Source: Hydractinia symbiolongicarpus (Eukaryota; Cnidaria; Hydrozoa; Anthoathecata; Hydractiniidae). From it: 64,000 bases of DNA. The position numbers and the translations under genes were made by a program. The notes beneath the pieces were generated by a model. That model did not search any database. It was not told the DNA's origin and saw nothing but the letters and a program-made list of their open reading frames with translations. This document shows positions 35,392 to 46,235 of this stretch, in pieces. Each line of letters starts with the position of its first letter. Within the stretch, counting starts at the first letter, position 1. Location: positions 12,462,001-12,526,000 of the forward strand of contig NC_079876.1 in NCBI RefSeq assembly GCF_029227915.1, in the 5' to 3' direction.

Positions 35392-37769
35392 GACGCAAAA
35401 TGTTAGCTTAGCTGCGCAATTAGCGAGCCGCACGCAATGCGATATCAAAACGACGGGTGAACTCTTCTGTTTCTGCGCAAGATGGCACCTTAAGTAGCGA
35501 GACATACGAAATGCGGTATATAAAGAACGGGCGACCCCGTGGATTTTTCCAGGGGTTAACGACTAGTCTATATTAAATACCCGTATACGTCTGTCTATCT
35601 GTCTGTCACGCAAAATGGTAGCTTAGCTGCTCAAGTAGCGAGACGCACGTGATGCGGTATAAAAAGGACGGGCAAACCCGTGGATTTTTCCACGGGCTAA
35701 TGACTAGTTTTGAAAATTACTTATGACATCGCACAAAAAAAATGCTAGCGACAGCATTAAAGTAATTATGTTCATTTATTTCTTTGTTCCAAGCTTTCGG
35801 CCATAAATGTAATTCTTTTGATAATTTAGGGACAGTGAGGACTTTATGCTGCCCTCCTTAACCTGAAAGAACAAAAAAAAAATAGGGTTAATTTGCGGTC
35901 AAAGATTATGCTTGATTTTTTTTAAATTTCTTTAAGTAATATGAACTTGCATGGTTAAACAAAATATAAAAAAAGGAAAAAAATAATATTTAAAGTGCAA
36001 AAAACTGGAAATTTAAAATTAATAAAATTGTCACTCCCTTAGTAAACCAACTTGTTATTAAAGTCTATTTTATTAGTGTCCCTCATTTCAGTATCTAGTT
36101 TAGTTCCTTGTAAAAAACACTGAATTTTCACAACAGAAGTGTTCCACCACGTGCGCCGCCCACAGTGGGTGCTATCTCCAGCCGTATTTGAGTATTTATT
36201 TTAATCACGTAACTTGTGTAACTATCAATAACAAGCCTTCCTCTAAAATGTCACTGAGCGTCTATTTCGAGATTCAACTCCTCCTTTTTTGTGTTGCTTG
36301 TTTTAAAGATAAATTTAATGAGCACAAATTCTTTTATGAACAAGTAATTGTATATTTCGCAGGAAGCGGTTTTAGAAGTGTATACCCTGTGATGACGATG
36401 GAGGTTGATAAAACAATACTGCGGACAGAATCACGGTTCTTATGGTTGCAAAGCGAATTTTCTAATCACTGTGAAACTTCAGTTTTAGGGATATTTTCAA
36501 ATACAGTTTTTATCTAGTTATGATGTCACAGCGACTCGCTGTGTTTGTGGATATTTAAATACTTCACTTCTCATACGTTGAAATGTTTAGGAATGTCCAT
36601 TTTTGAATGTTGTGCGTTTGTTTGAACTGTTCTCACGAATATCAGTTTCGTTTATGTGTTCAAAAAAATTAAAAATGGCACGAAAACTTTTGAAACAGAA
36701 AACTCGAAGTGTGGTAAAAAATGGCGCGAAAACTTTTAAAACAGAAAACTTGAAATGTGACAAAAAATGGCGCGAAAACTTAACAGAAAACTTGAAATGT
36801 GGCAAAAATGGCGCGAAAACTTTTAAAACAGTAAAAATAGGGGGAAGACCTTAATAAATTTGTTACGAAATATTTGAGAAAACTTCTGTTCATATGGGAA
36901 AATGCATTACCCGCTTACCGAGATCTCGATCATGTGCACCCTAGATCCCGGTAGGCGGGAAAAAGTTTTCTCTCGTATGAACGCAACTAACTTTTGTTAA
37001 CAGTTTGTTAACAACCCAAGATCTCGATATTTCAAATATTTCCCATATGGACAGCCCCTAAGCCAGTTTCGTCGAAGATGTAGCGATGGTCGGTACTGAC
37101 TGTTGCTATGGTGGCATGTTGCTATGGTTTTATGACGTCGTTAAGATGATAAGCAAACCAACGCAAATACATGCCATATCCGTATCGTCTTTTTATTGTG
37201 TGTAAAAATAGTGCTGTTAGTTTGTGCTGGGGTTGTAATTAGGTAGTAGCGAAGGAAGGACGTTGTAATGTTTTCAGTAACTAATTTTGTTGCTACAAAC
37301 ATTTTAAGTGCTCGGTTATTCAGAATTTTTGTTTATTAAAGAGGTACGAGAAACTTCTTTATCATATGTACAGGAAAATGTAAATTTCCGTAACATAAAT
37401 TATTCTTCAACTAAAACACGCATCATTTCTTCCAATGATATTTAAAATAAAAGTTCTTTTAAAGGGTTTACTGAATTTGTTATTGGAGTGTTTACGCCTA
37501 GCTTACACTATATTTTGTTATTACGTTAGGTATTTGTTATAGTGTAAGCTATTAGGCTAGTTTACACTATAAATTGTTTTTTAGGTGGCCGACCAACAAC
37601 TGGATTACAAGTCGGTGTACTTACAGGCTTAGTGATGGGTATTGCGAAACTTACTGAAGGTTATAAAGAGCCATATCCTGATCGTCTAAAATATTTACGT
37701 AAGCCTCCCCCGAAGACATATAAACTGTTTGATGAGGAAGGGAATATGATTACACATACAAGATTATAA
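29086..37769 (+). CDS. Tim17-family protein, likely complex I subunit NDUFA11
   Basis: Four exons join in frame: 29086-29236, 33815-33919, 34888-35007 and 37585-37769, giving 186 residues. All introns fall after a first codon base, with GT/AG sites. The protein has a charged N-terminus of about 45 residues, then a Gly/Ala-rich set of four likely membrane helices with Tim17/22/23-type small-residue motifs (GIRGAAVG, VFGGAYGALLGAG, MWGGFAAGTVFALKSG, GLVMGIAKL). The loop IRKKNDPVAW matches the conserved I-R-x-K-D-D-P region of NDUFA11, a membrane-arm accessory subunit of mitochondrial complex I. The C-terminal tail (about 30 residues, KYLRKPPPKTYKLFDEEG) is longer than in the human protein. Other Tim17-family members remain possible. 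It starts head-to-head with rps28. Confidence 0.75.
30480..31276 (-). pseudogene. Non-LTR retrotransposon 3' part, copy 1
   Basis: Minus-strand fragments encode the end of a LINE reverse transcriptase protein: a partial zinc finger, the segment V-E-N-F-Y-Y-L-G-D-M, then Y-E-A-C-V-R-S-V-M-L-Y-G-S-E-T-W and R-M-V-R-W-M-C-N. It closes with W-L-G-H-L-E-R-M and RGRPRKTW, a common C-terminal signature. Broken by a frameshift near 30740. The 3' end carries CATCATCATCAT and the motif GTCCGTTTTCCATGCTAGCA. It lies in intron 1 of the NDUFA11-like gene, opposite strand. Confidence 0.8.
31540..32330 (-). pseudogene. Non-LTR retrotransposon 3' part, copy 2, with RT YADD
   Basis: Reading leftwards: the reverse transcriptase catalytic motif Y-A-D-D (near 32310) with L-V-F-I-A-E-S, then the thumb (K-G-L-R-V-N-T-A-K-S-K-V-M). 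After a deletion comes a PHD-like finger, C-x2-C-x9-C-x2-C-x4-H-x2-C-x16-C-x2-C, and then the same C-terminal segment as in copy 1. The shared stretch (30759-31276 and 31610-32142) is nearly identical. Frameshifts and lost ends make it inactive. The ATC-rich run at about 31536-31578 marks its 3' tail. Confidence 0.8.
32519..32545. repeat. 27-bp near-perfect palindrome
   Basis: ATTACGCATTTCA, one central T, then TGAAATGCGTAAT: two 13-bp arms that pair perfectly. A further copy of TGCGTAATCC follows at once. It sits in intron 1 of the NDUFA11-like gene, just beyond the LINE pieces. Confidence 0.7.
33336..33500 (+). mobile_element. Degraded tRNA-derived SINE
   Basis: An A-box-like TGGTTGGTTAGCGC (33341-33354) and a B-box-like GGTTTAAATCTCC (about 33384-33396) are about 40 bases apart, as in tRNA-derived SINEs. 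A non-tRNA tail follows. The match is imperfect and the limits are approximate. Confidence 0.45.
34475..34590 (+). mobile_element. Possible tRNA-derived SINE
   Basis: A B-box-like GGTTGAGTCTCCC near 34522 with weak A-box-like sequence (GTTTGTCTGCGG) upstream. The tail, with GTGTTAGTGATGCGC, does not close a cloverleaf. Low support. Confidence 0.3.
35296..35566. mobile_element. Helitron-like unit A with expanded CTGT microsatellite
   Basis: The unit contains a (CTGT)n run of about 95 bp (35300-35391), then a core with GACGCAAAATGTTAGCTTAG and GAACGGGCGACCCCGTGG. The 3' end has a hairpin (CCCGTGG, loop, CCAGGGG) and ends GACTAG at 35566, the CTRR-type terminus of Helitrons. The 5' end is not clear, perhaps lost. 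Unit B starts at the very next base. Confidence 0.65.
35567..35707. mobile_element. Helitron-like unit B, 141 bp, abutting unit A
   Basis: It starts with TC (TCTATATTAAATACCCG) and ends with CTAG at 35707, followed by T. The 3' hairpin is perfect: CCCGTGG, ATTTTT, CCACGGG, seven bases before the end. Between lie a short CTGT/CTAT run and the core ACGCAAAATGGTAGCTTAGC. These are the structural marks of a short non-autonomous Helitron. Unit A's CTAG touches unit B's TC with no base between. Confidence 0.7.
36670..36850. repeat. Short tandem repeat of ~45 bp (GGCGCGAAAACTTTT)
   Basis: Four imperfect units with AAAAATGGCGCGAAAACTTTT followed by AAACAGAAAACTTGAAATGTG. Open frames on both strands come from this repeat. 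It lies in the last intron of the NDUFA11-like gene. Confidence 0.6.
37499..37551. repeat. 14-bp inverted pair just before exon 4 of the NDUFA11-like gene
   Basis: TAGCTTACACTATA at 37499-37512 pairs perfectly with 37538-37551 around a 25-base loop. A third related word, TAGTTTACACTATA, is at 37558-37571, right by the acceptor of exon 4 (37585). Confidence 0.6.
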
Positions 37770-39411
37770 ATTTTGATGTGTCGTAATATGTGCTTAAATA
37801 TATATATAAATATACTTAGTTTGGTTAATACATTGTTTTGCATGTTGTACAGATCTTAGCCTATCAAATGTTAGTATTCGTTTTACACTAGTCGCTGTCT
37901 ATGACAAAAGCGATACACATATATCGCATTTGCTATTTCGTGTGTTCGCTGGACAATTTTTTTTTCGCGCGAAGAATAAATTTTAAATCATCAAGTAAAT
38001 AATAATCTACAAAAAAAATGAATGACACTTTTTTTTACATACGATTAATCTTTTGCGATTCGCCCTAAACATTATTTAGCTATTCAGGTAAAATGCCCCT
38101 AAAAATTGTTTAGTTATCGTTTGCCTGGTTCAGATTCTACGGAGTAACCTGTTTATTTAAGGGTTTACTTTTGTGCTTTTGCTTTTGTAAGCATATTTGG
38201 TTTCATTTGTAGTTTGTAAAATTGTAAAACTATCTCGTTTAAAAAAACTACAAAACATTCACAGCACCCAATTCAGTTGTTTAATTTACACATATAAATG
38301 TTTACACTTAGATGCAACGGTCTGCTGCAGTGGTGGTTCGAATCCTCATTGTTGTGTTGTTGGATTTTTAAAGTCACTTCATTTTGCGCAGTTTAATATT
38401 CAATACCTGAATTTACTGTTTCATAGTGACAAAAAGGTAATCAATCAACGACCGCTCTAGTTCTCAAAATTTTCGTCAGTTTGTAGCACTGATTCAACAA
38501 AGGGCCGCACGAAAATAAATTCCAATATTGCAACGGCCGTTCTAGTAGTCTCGTTTGCGTGTTAATCAATGTATCTTGCAGTCTCATACACATAGCATGC
38601 AGCGCTTCATACTTGTGTTAGAAAACGTTACAAGTCCTGGGTTCGATGTTGATTTGTCATGATAAGTTGTGACCGGAAAACTACTGTCTGGGAGAATTAC
38701 ATTAAGAAAAACTACTTCTGATATAACCAAAACAAACAGACTTTGTGTTTCCAGTAACAATAACATAGGTTCATATCTGCCATCTTGTAATGTTGATTCT
38801 TGGAGGATTCTTTCCTCTAAGGTTAATTTCATCATTCAAATGACAAAGAGGTAGCACCCGCTCTGGTTTTAAAAAAGTATTTCTTATTTTTAATGTAGAT
38901 TTCCATGTTTAAGCAGCAACCACAGTCGAAGCGGTCGTTGCATAGTTCTCTAACAACATGGTTTTCCCTCTTAAAACTTTTATTTCCCGGCAATCAGCTC
39001 TCTAATTTCTCTCTAATGGGAATCGTGCAACCAGAACACGAAAAGGTACTTATATATATATTAAAACCGTCGAACAAAATCACGGATTTATAATTTTAGT
39101 AAAAAGATTTTTTTTTGACTTTCACATCTATTTTTTCATTAATATAATGCAAAGTTTAATAAACAAAGATTTATAATAAATAATATATATATAAATATGT
39201 ACAATTTACAAATGCTAGAACAAACTTCACCATACAACTACTGTTTTATAAAACAACTTTATCAGGTTTCTGGACCAGCCAGTTCTTTATTCAAGTTATT
39301 CTGCAGCTCAAGGAGCGTAACGTGAAAATATTATTCAATGCAGGTCAGTCACAATCAGACGGGTAATCACGCCGTTTTCCGCACCGTGTGGAAATTGATA
39401 ATGCAGTCATA
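37770..39411. other. Intergenic stretch downstream of the NDUFA11-like gene
   Basis: No gene supported. AATAAA at about 37974 could serve as its polyadenylation signal. Two B-box-like words (GGTTCGAATCC near 38335 and GGGTTCGAT near 38638) hint at old SINE pieces, but there are no clear A boxes. Confidence 0.4.
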
Positions 39412-39801
39412 TTAGAATTTCGTAACAAACTCGATACTTGTTCCAACAATGTTCGATTTGGAGTCGTTTTCAACCCAAGTAGGGATAGATTCAATACTTT
39501 TGTAGATTTTTTGTTTTTTACTTATTCTTTTATCTGATTTTCGTGTGTCTTTTACATCAGACTCTTGCGGGATCGACTTTCTAAATGAGCCCAAATTTAA
39601 AAGTTTGTTAGAGCGCCTGTGCGCTTGAGATGCATCATACACGTTTACATCCAAACCGTTAGAGTTTGTCTTTGTTAAGGCGTTCTTTAGGTTTGATTTA
39701 GGTGTTAACTGGAACATGTCGTTGTATATTTGAGTAAGCGAGGCATAACAAGAATCGCATACTTGTTTCGGTAGAAGAACATCTGCAACTGCTAAAGGCA
39801 T
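39412..39801 (-). CDS. Small ORF with half of a ZAD-like zinc finger
   Basis: 129 codons, with an in-frame stop just upstream of the ATG. Residues 9-32 (LPKQVCDSCYASLTQIYND) look like the second half of a ZAD-type finger, with the usual Leu-Pro, C-x2-C and a following helix. The first C-x2-C is missing, so either an upstream exon carries it or this is a fragment. The rest is Lys/Ser-rich and unrecognised. There are no C2H2 fingers. It could be the last exon of a minus-strand gene; a T-rich acceptor-like TTTTTTAG lies at about 39837-39844. Confidence 0.35.
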   Translation of the reverse strand: MPLAVADVLLPKQVCDSCYASLTQIYNDMFQLTPKSNLKNALTKTNSNGLDVNVYDASQAHRRSNKLLNLGSFRKSIPQESDVKDTRKSDKRISKKQKIYKSIESIPTWVENDSKSNIVGTSIEFVTKF

Positions 39802-39844
39802 CTCGTTGTGTTAGTCTCGTTTAGTAATAAATTACCTAAAAAAC

Positions 39845-42632
39845 GAAGTATAACAAATTAAATTATTGCCATATTAACAAAGTAGCAGTGCGGTGTTTAC
39901 AACTGACAACGTAAATCCACTTTGCTTTCCGGGCGGTTAAATGGAGTGGTACGACAGAAATGTACCACCATGACGGACAAGGTAAACATTCTATTAACAA
40001 TAATTACAAACGTCGTTAAAGTATCCGCTAATTAAATGCTTCATTAAAATCGAGTTAATGTTGTCGTGATCAATTTTTTTGTCCTTGAATTGTTAAAATG
40101 ATAAACACAGTTAACAAATAAGATGAAATCTATGGTAGTTTTTGTTCCTTAAAATTTAAGGAGAATTTAATTTCTTCTTTTCTTTTCTTGTTTTCTATTT
40201 TTATTATTTTTATTAACTTCTCAAAGTACTACAAAAATTTAAAATTAAAAAGAAAACAAAAATATCAAAAAGCAATAATTTTACTTGTCAAAACCAATAT
40301 TTTTTAACTTTTTCACCATTCAGCATATCCGATCTCATATCTTAAGTCAGTAAGGAACAATCAAGAAGGACATTGCATGAATTTTTCACATTTCTTATGA
40401 GATTAGGATTCTAAACGAATGATATATATCTGGGTTGTCAATTGTAATTTAATAAAAACTCGTCAGAAATGGTAAATATGTATTTATTCTACTTAAAACT
40501 ATTCTCCTATTTTCAAAACGATAAGTCAGAAATCAAGAGATTAAGATATTATCAATCTTAGATAACCCGCGTTAAGTTTAATGTCCAAATCCCGCTAGGA
40601 AATTAAAACAATTCATAGCAACATTCGCTGTTGTTGTTTTATAATAATTCCACACCAGGGTACTATCTTAAGGTAACTTACTCGTAAGTTAGGTCCCCTC
40701 TTCTAAGAAGGAACCAAAAATAGAGATACAAAAAAGGATCCACCATAACATAAAGACAAAACAAGTATGTAAGCCACTAAATTCTAATTTGATTGACTCT
40801 TACCTATTACAGATGGTCAAGTCGTACTTGCTTCACTGTTTGAAAATTTGGAATGTCAGAAAGATCTGTGATAATGATGTATTTATTAACAACAAGTGTC
40901 AACAATGAAAGATTGATGATAGCAATTAAAGTTTTATAAGTGTTTTGCTTAATTAGGAAACGAAACAGACATAAATACTATCCCCCTGTTTTCAGCACAA
41001 TTAGCCTACTTTCAGGGGGTTATAACAAAAGACAGGTAGTGATTTAATACGGTTTAATATGTTTTGGACGCGTATTTGTTTTGACACAATAATTTGTCAT
41101 AACGAGCTATAAAACTGCTAAAGAGGTAATTGAAAAACCCTAAAATATTGTACTTGTTAAATATTTCTGCTGATGTCATCAAATATTTGACTTTGTGATT
41201 TAACTATATGACGTCAGACATCTATGCACCACCGTGACTTCCTGTGATGGTTTTGTTGCATTCTCATGTCCTGTGACACTGTGTGGCATAGCATACACGT
41301 AAGTTCTATATTCCGTTACATGCGCTAAATGTTTTTTTTTAATCATTTTAAAGTATTTTTTATCAACTTTTTATTTTTTCAACAAACGAGATTCCGCACG
41401 CCTGTGATTTTAGCTGTCAAGTTTGTTTTCAATACAGTGTCAAGCAAACGCTGACTTTATGAATATGAAGGCAAGGGTGAGGAAACACCCATTAGAACGC
41501 CTATCATAAATGAGTCTGTAGTCGAAAGTGGTAAATAATTCAGCCTTGAAGGAAAGAAACTCCAAAGATTCAGAGAAATGAAGATCCTGGGCAATCACCT
41601 CTAGTTTTCAGCTTTTAATTAGAATCAAACTATTATTTAGCTTAAAACGATAGTAAATGAACTGACAGAGAACTGGTAAAAACCATAAAAGGACATGTAT
41701 GAAGCTCTGAAGAGAAAAGCCAAAGTGGAATCATAAACAAAAATAATAAAACGACTTTAAAAAATTCCCTTAATAAGTGATAATGATAGTTGATAAAAAC
41801 ATGGATGATTGTATTGAAGGGAAGAGGGAGAAAGCCAGATCAACCTCGTCCCCAGGACATCTTGTACCTTTTCTGACATTGGGACGGCGATACGAGCAAG
41901 CTGATCTCAGAGAAGATGCAGGATGCCCTGGGGACTAGGTTGGGTGTGAAATCATCAATATTTTTCAGGATGTTTTATTTCGTTTCATATAGTTATATAA
42001 TTTCCTGTCTTGGGTTTCATTCTAAGGACCCTTGTGAAAAAAGTCCGTTGCAAGTTTCCAAGCAGGAACGTCGGTATATCATAAAAAGGTCAAATGTAAC
42101 AGGGCCAGACGATTTCTGCTACGAAAACCATCGGAAATGAATACCGTCGTCATGAGGGTTGTCGGGAATAAAAGCCGTCATATTAATATTAATGTGAGAA
42201 ACTTCATAGACACCAGGAAGTGCTAGTTTACAATTAATCTTTGCTTTGGAAGGTTGTATAAGTTAATAGGTTATAGTCTGTTGATTCATTTGCATTTAAA
42301 ACTTTGCTTCGTATGTTTCATCAAGAAGACTCTGAAGATAGTTTGAATGACAACCTATAGTGTGTTTGGGTTTGCAGACAACTTGGAACACTTTATTAAC
42401 ATTATAGTGACAACCTCGTTCCCAGGTTTTTAGCATGTGATAAAGTCGAAGGATTTCCGCTTAGCAGCAAGAATAACAACAAATTGTAATTTTGGATTCT
42501 ACGTCTGGTCTAAACAATTTTATTTTTGAACAGCGAATTTATTAAAAAAAAATTAGGTTTAAGAAATCCATCAAAGAAGAAAACAGTAGAGATGCATCCC
42601 ATGTTTATTCGCTGTAAAAGCTAACCATAAAA
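39845..42632. other. AT-rich stretch, no supported gene
   Basis: No exon chain seen. ATGACGGACAAG/GTAAAC at 39972-39989, in a good start context (CCACC before ATG), could be a four-codon first exon on the plus strand, but nothing downstream links to it. About 41847-41940 carries a member of the CTCGTCCCCAGG...CTGGGGACTAGG inverted family. Confidence 0.35.
41845..41942. repeat. Member of the CCTCGTCCCCAGG / CCTGGGGACTAGG family
   Basis: The left part AACCTCGTCCCCAGGACATC and the right part GATGCCCTGGGGACTAGGTT form an imperfect inverted pair around ATTGGGACGGCGATACGAGC. The copy at 49993-50096 shares the same plan (TTGGGACGGCGAGATGAACA in its centre). Confidence 0.6.
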
Positions 42633-45600
42633 ATGGATGCGAAAAAGAACTGTACAAGTGAGACTACAGGTATGTAAACAAATATGTAAATAAATATGGC
42701 GCTCGATCGAACCCGAAAGCGTTTTTATTTTTATATTTAGAAACGCAATTATATACATGAATTAAATCTACGAACCACTGAAGTTTTTGTTTTTATGTAT
42801 AACATATAGTATCCCCTAAATAGCTGTGGAAAACAGACAAAAATTCTCTTGTGTACGCATTTATCAGTAATCGATAAAGTTGACGGAGATTGCATTTCAA
42901 GAAAAAGTTGCTCCATCTAATAAAGTCCACCATTCTAACAATTTGAATTCGCATGGTATTTAAAAATGAAAGGACATGTCATTTTTGTCATTTTTTGTCA
43001 TCTATATTAAAAATGTCAGCATGGATCAATATAATTAATTAACGTTTAGTATTTATTTAACATATTGAAATAATTTCTCAAAGTTTTTTTAGATACAGCT
43101 GATGGGAAAATTTTAAAGTTTTGTTTAGAGCGCTATAGCGGAAAACGAGCCTTGACTTAACTAAATGCAGTCAAACACCCCACGTGTCTCATTGAATTGT
43201 TAATCCCTTTTAATTTGGTGGCATGAGGACGAAATAATATTTTTACAGCTTCCTTTTGTGTGTGGCACATGATTTAGGAATTCATTTTTAGGAAATCTCT
43301 CCGATTAAACTGTCTTTATTCCATGTGTTTGTAAAGAGTAAAAAAAAAATTAAGATTTAATTTTGATTTGAAAGTGTTTGCGTCAAATCAGGGTCCAAGG
43401 TGAATTTCTACCTCCTTTTAAATGAGAACTTTGATATTATTATGGAATCGTTTACCGTCACATTTGCTATATCACCAAAATAGAATTTTCGAAATCTAAA
43501 ATTGACTTTTTAGTCACGTCAAGTTATATAAGGCAGATGTACACAAGAATTAACAGCCCTGAAAATGAGACTGCTTCACATTAAAATAAAGGTACCTCGA
43601 AAAGAGGAGTAAAAAAAGTAATATTTCTTATCAATATAAATCAGTTATTTAATTGCAGCAATTCCAGTTGTTTTTAAGTCATAAAACGATTTCTTTCTTA
43701 GATATAAAGAAATAATTTAAGAAAATAAAAATCTTAGAAAACCAAACAAGCTTGCTCACCTCTTGCAACAGCTATCTTTCTTTCATCAACGTTTGAACTA
43801 ACTTAATCTCACTACATGTTTCTTTTATAAGCAACTCTTAGATTGCTGATTAGCAAAAAGCAGTCATGCGCGTAGGAAAAGAATGTATGACGTCACAAAC
43901 TACTTATTTAATAACCAGGCTCTTTAGGTTAGCCACGAATGCATGCAAGATAGCCTGAAATGGTAAAGATGGAAGTGATGATAAAAAATGGAGATTTTGA
44001 AATCTGCAAAAAATAAATTACTTTCAGCGTCTGTTTACGACAACACATTTGTGAGATGCTATCTGTGAGATAAGTATTAGACAACCTAAATGCGAACATA
44101 GTTAGGACTTATACTAAGTGTGTTTTATTTTCTGCTGAGTGTGTTCACATATGTCATACACTAAATTTAAATTATGAGTTAACTGGAAGTTAAAAATGCA
44201 TTAACGGTTTAAGAAGTGTGTTGTAGGTTTAGGAAGGAATTAAAAAGATTATAACCTCCGAAACTTACACAAACAAAAACTATTATGTTTCTTCATCAAC
44301 ATTGTGTTTTTCAGATAAACTTACTTAGTTTTTTTAAGGAGTACATTTCGTCCTAAATGTTACTATTGTGTGTGAATACTTTTTTCCATCCACGCAAAGT
44401 GTCAAAGAATCTATATTACAATACCCGTATACGTCTGTCTGTCTGTCACCCAAAATGGTAACCGCAGTAGCGGTACACAAACAATGCGGTTAATAAAAGG
44501 ACGGGCAAACGCGTGGATTTATATACGGGTTACCGACGAGTGTGAAAAATTCTTTCCTTGCCTTTTTTGATTATCGTGTAAGTCACTATAATCAAAAATA
44601 ACGGACTATTTCGTCACCTTTTTGGTTTGTGATGGTTCTGTTATTATTCATTTAGTATTAATAACACATACAATGAACTTTATGAAGGAAAGTTAAACAC
44701 AAACTGCTGGGTATGAAAACATGAATAACTGAGTCGCGGTATGCAGGGAAAGAAAACTTTGGATAACCAAGTCGCACAGTAATCATTAACGTCGTCATCA
44801 ACAGTGAACTTCACAAGAATCGTTATTCATATAAACTTTGGAGGTTTTTGGCTGTTACGAAACATTTATAACTTTTTAAACAAGCATATCTTTTATTACT
44901 TTTATTCACTCGCAGCCTGGAATACTGCTAACAAACCTTTTCCTTTTTTGAAAAAAAAATATGTGCTTTATGTTGCTTTTAAGCTGCTGCTTATAGAAAC
45001 CGCGTGTTAGACGTAACCAGCGTATCATCTGAAACCTACCTGGGCGCTTATAATATGTTTCGAGTGCACCCGGATGCTTATAATATGATTCGGGCGCACC
45101 CGGGCGCTTATAATATGTTTCGAAAATTTGAGAAACAGTTCTTAGTGAGAATACTTATTGGGTGCTAATTAAATTACTATTGAAACTGTTTAAATTGGTG
45201 CACCCTCGTAGGTGTTCTTGTATCAATGTTTAGAAAAAATATAAACGCATTTGATTAGTTTACCAGTTTTAATTTTACGCGATATGTAAAAATAAATGAC
45301 TAATTATATACACGACACAAACAAATTGTATCTATGGCAACATCAAAAAACAAACGGAAAGAGGAAAAAGATAATACGTATCATCACAAAACAATATAAC
45401 TGTATCAACTTTTTACTGTTGTTGTTTTTGATTAGATGGGCAGAACATAACCTTAGTTACCAGGGCTCTTTTTCTCTTTCTGCCAATCTCGGACGGGCAG
45501 AGCTCTTTTGTTATTTAACACAGAGTTTTTAATGTATTACAAATCTTTTAAGTTATTTTAGAGAGTATGGTCTACATCTTGATTTTTTTTCTTACCTCTG

Positions 45601-46235
45601 GACTTACACAAAAGCACCAGAAATGTCATCTTGTGTGCTAAATAAATGACCCTGTTATATCTTTTTCTCATACTAGAGCACTAGTTTGTTTGATTATATG
45701 TTACCTAAATGTTTTGGTACTATGGGAAATGAATAGATGAGGTCTTAAGATTCGAAATATTACGTAACAAAGAGTTGGTGGTCCTAGATTTGTTACGATG
45801 CGTTACGAGGGGTGGGTTGGTGGGGTGGTAAAAGTTATTTCCTTAAACAATTGTGAAATGGCACGAGAATAATCAAGATTTACCGCCTGTTACAGATATC
45901 TAACATGCGTTAAGGCTTGAAAAAGAGAAACTATTGTAGTTGTGTTGAAGAAGAACATTTACAAATTAATGTATGTTTTGGAAAGTATATGCAATTAACG
46001 GGCGTCGAATAATTTGTTTGTTATTTCCTGCATAGGTTGCTAAGCAATCGTTTGTTTGTTATTTTTTAACCAATTAGTTTACTTTATCAATATCCCTCCA
46101 GCTGTTCATTAACAGATGTTGGACAGCACCCTCAATCTCAGAGCTTTTTACCCTCATCTACATGGCAAGAAGTGAAAGAGATAACAAAAGAACCTGTGAT
46201 AGAGTGTGTGGGCGTGATGATGCAGAGGATATCCA
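42633..46235 (+). CDS. Tentative two-exon gene, ends unknown
   Basis: A possible first exon, 42633-42669, starts ATGGATGCGAAAAAGAACTG and ends at a good donor (ACAG/GTATGT). A possible second exon, 46116-46235, follows an acceptor (TTAACAG) and runs 40 codons with no stop in protein-like composition (WQEVKEITKEP...). It ends at A/GTAAAA. The phases fit (G plus AT gives Asp). I recognise no domain and could not find the next exon. This may be chance; transcript data would decide. Confidence 0.22.
44410..44538. mobile_element. Helitron-like unit C
   Basis: Third copy of the family at 35567. It starts TCTATATTACAATACCCG after an A and ends CGAG before a T. It shares CGTATACGTCTGTCTG, AAAATGGTA and GGACGGGCAAACGCGTGG. 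The 3' hairpin is decayed. Confidence 0.6.
45040..45125. repeat. Three tandem ~31-bp units (GGGCGCTTATAATATG)
   Basis: Three units of CCGGGCGCTTATAATATG plus TTTCGAGTGCAC, with small changes. Related GCTTATAAGCGCACCC words are at about 17905-17945. Confidence 0.6.

Noticed and set aside
35290-35505. 71-codon minus-strand frame with TDRQ repeats
   Set aside because: Translation of the CTGT microsatellite.
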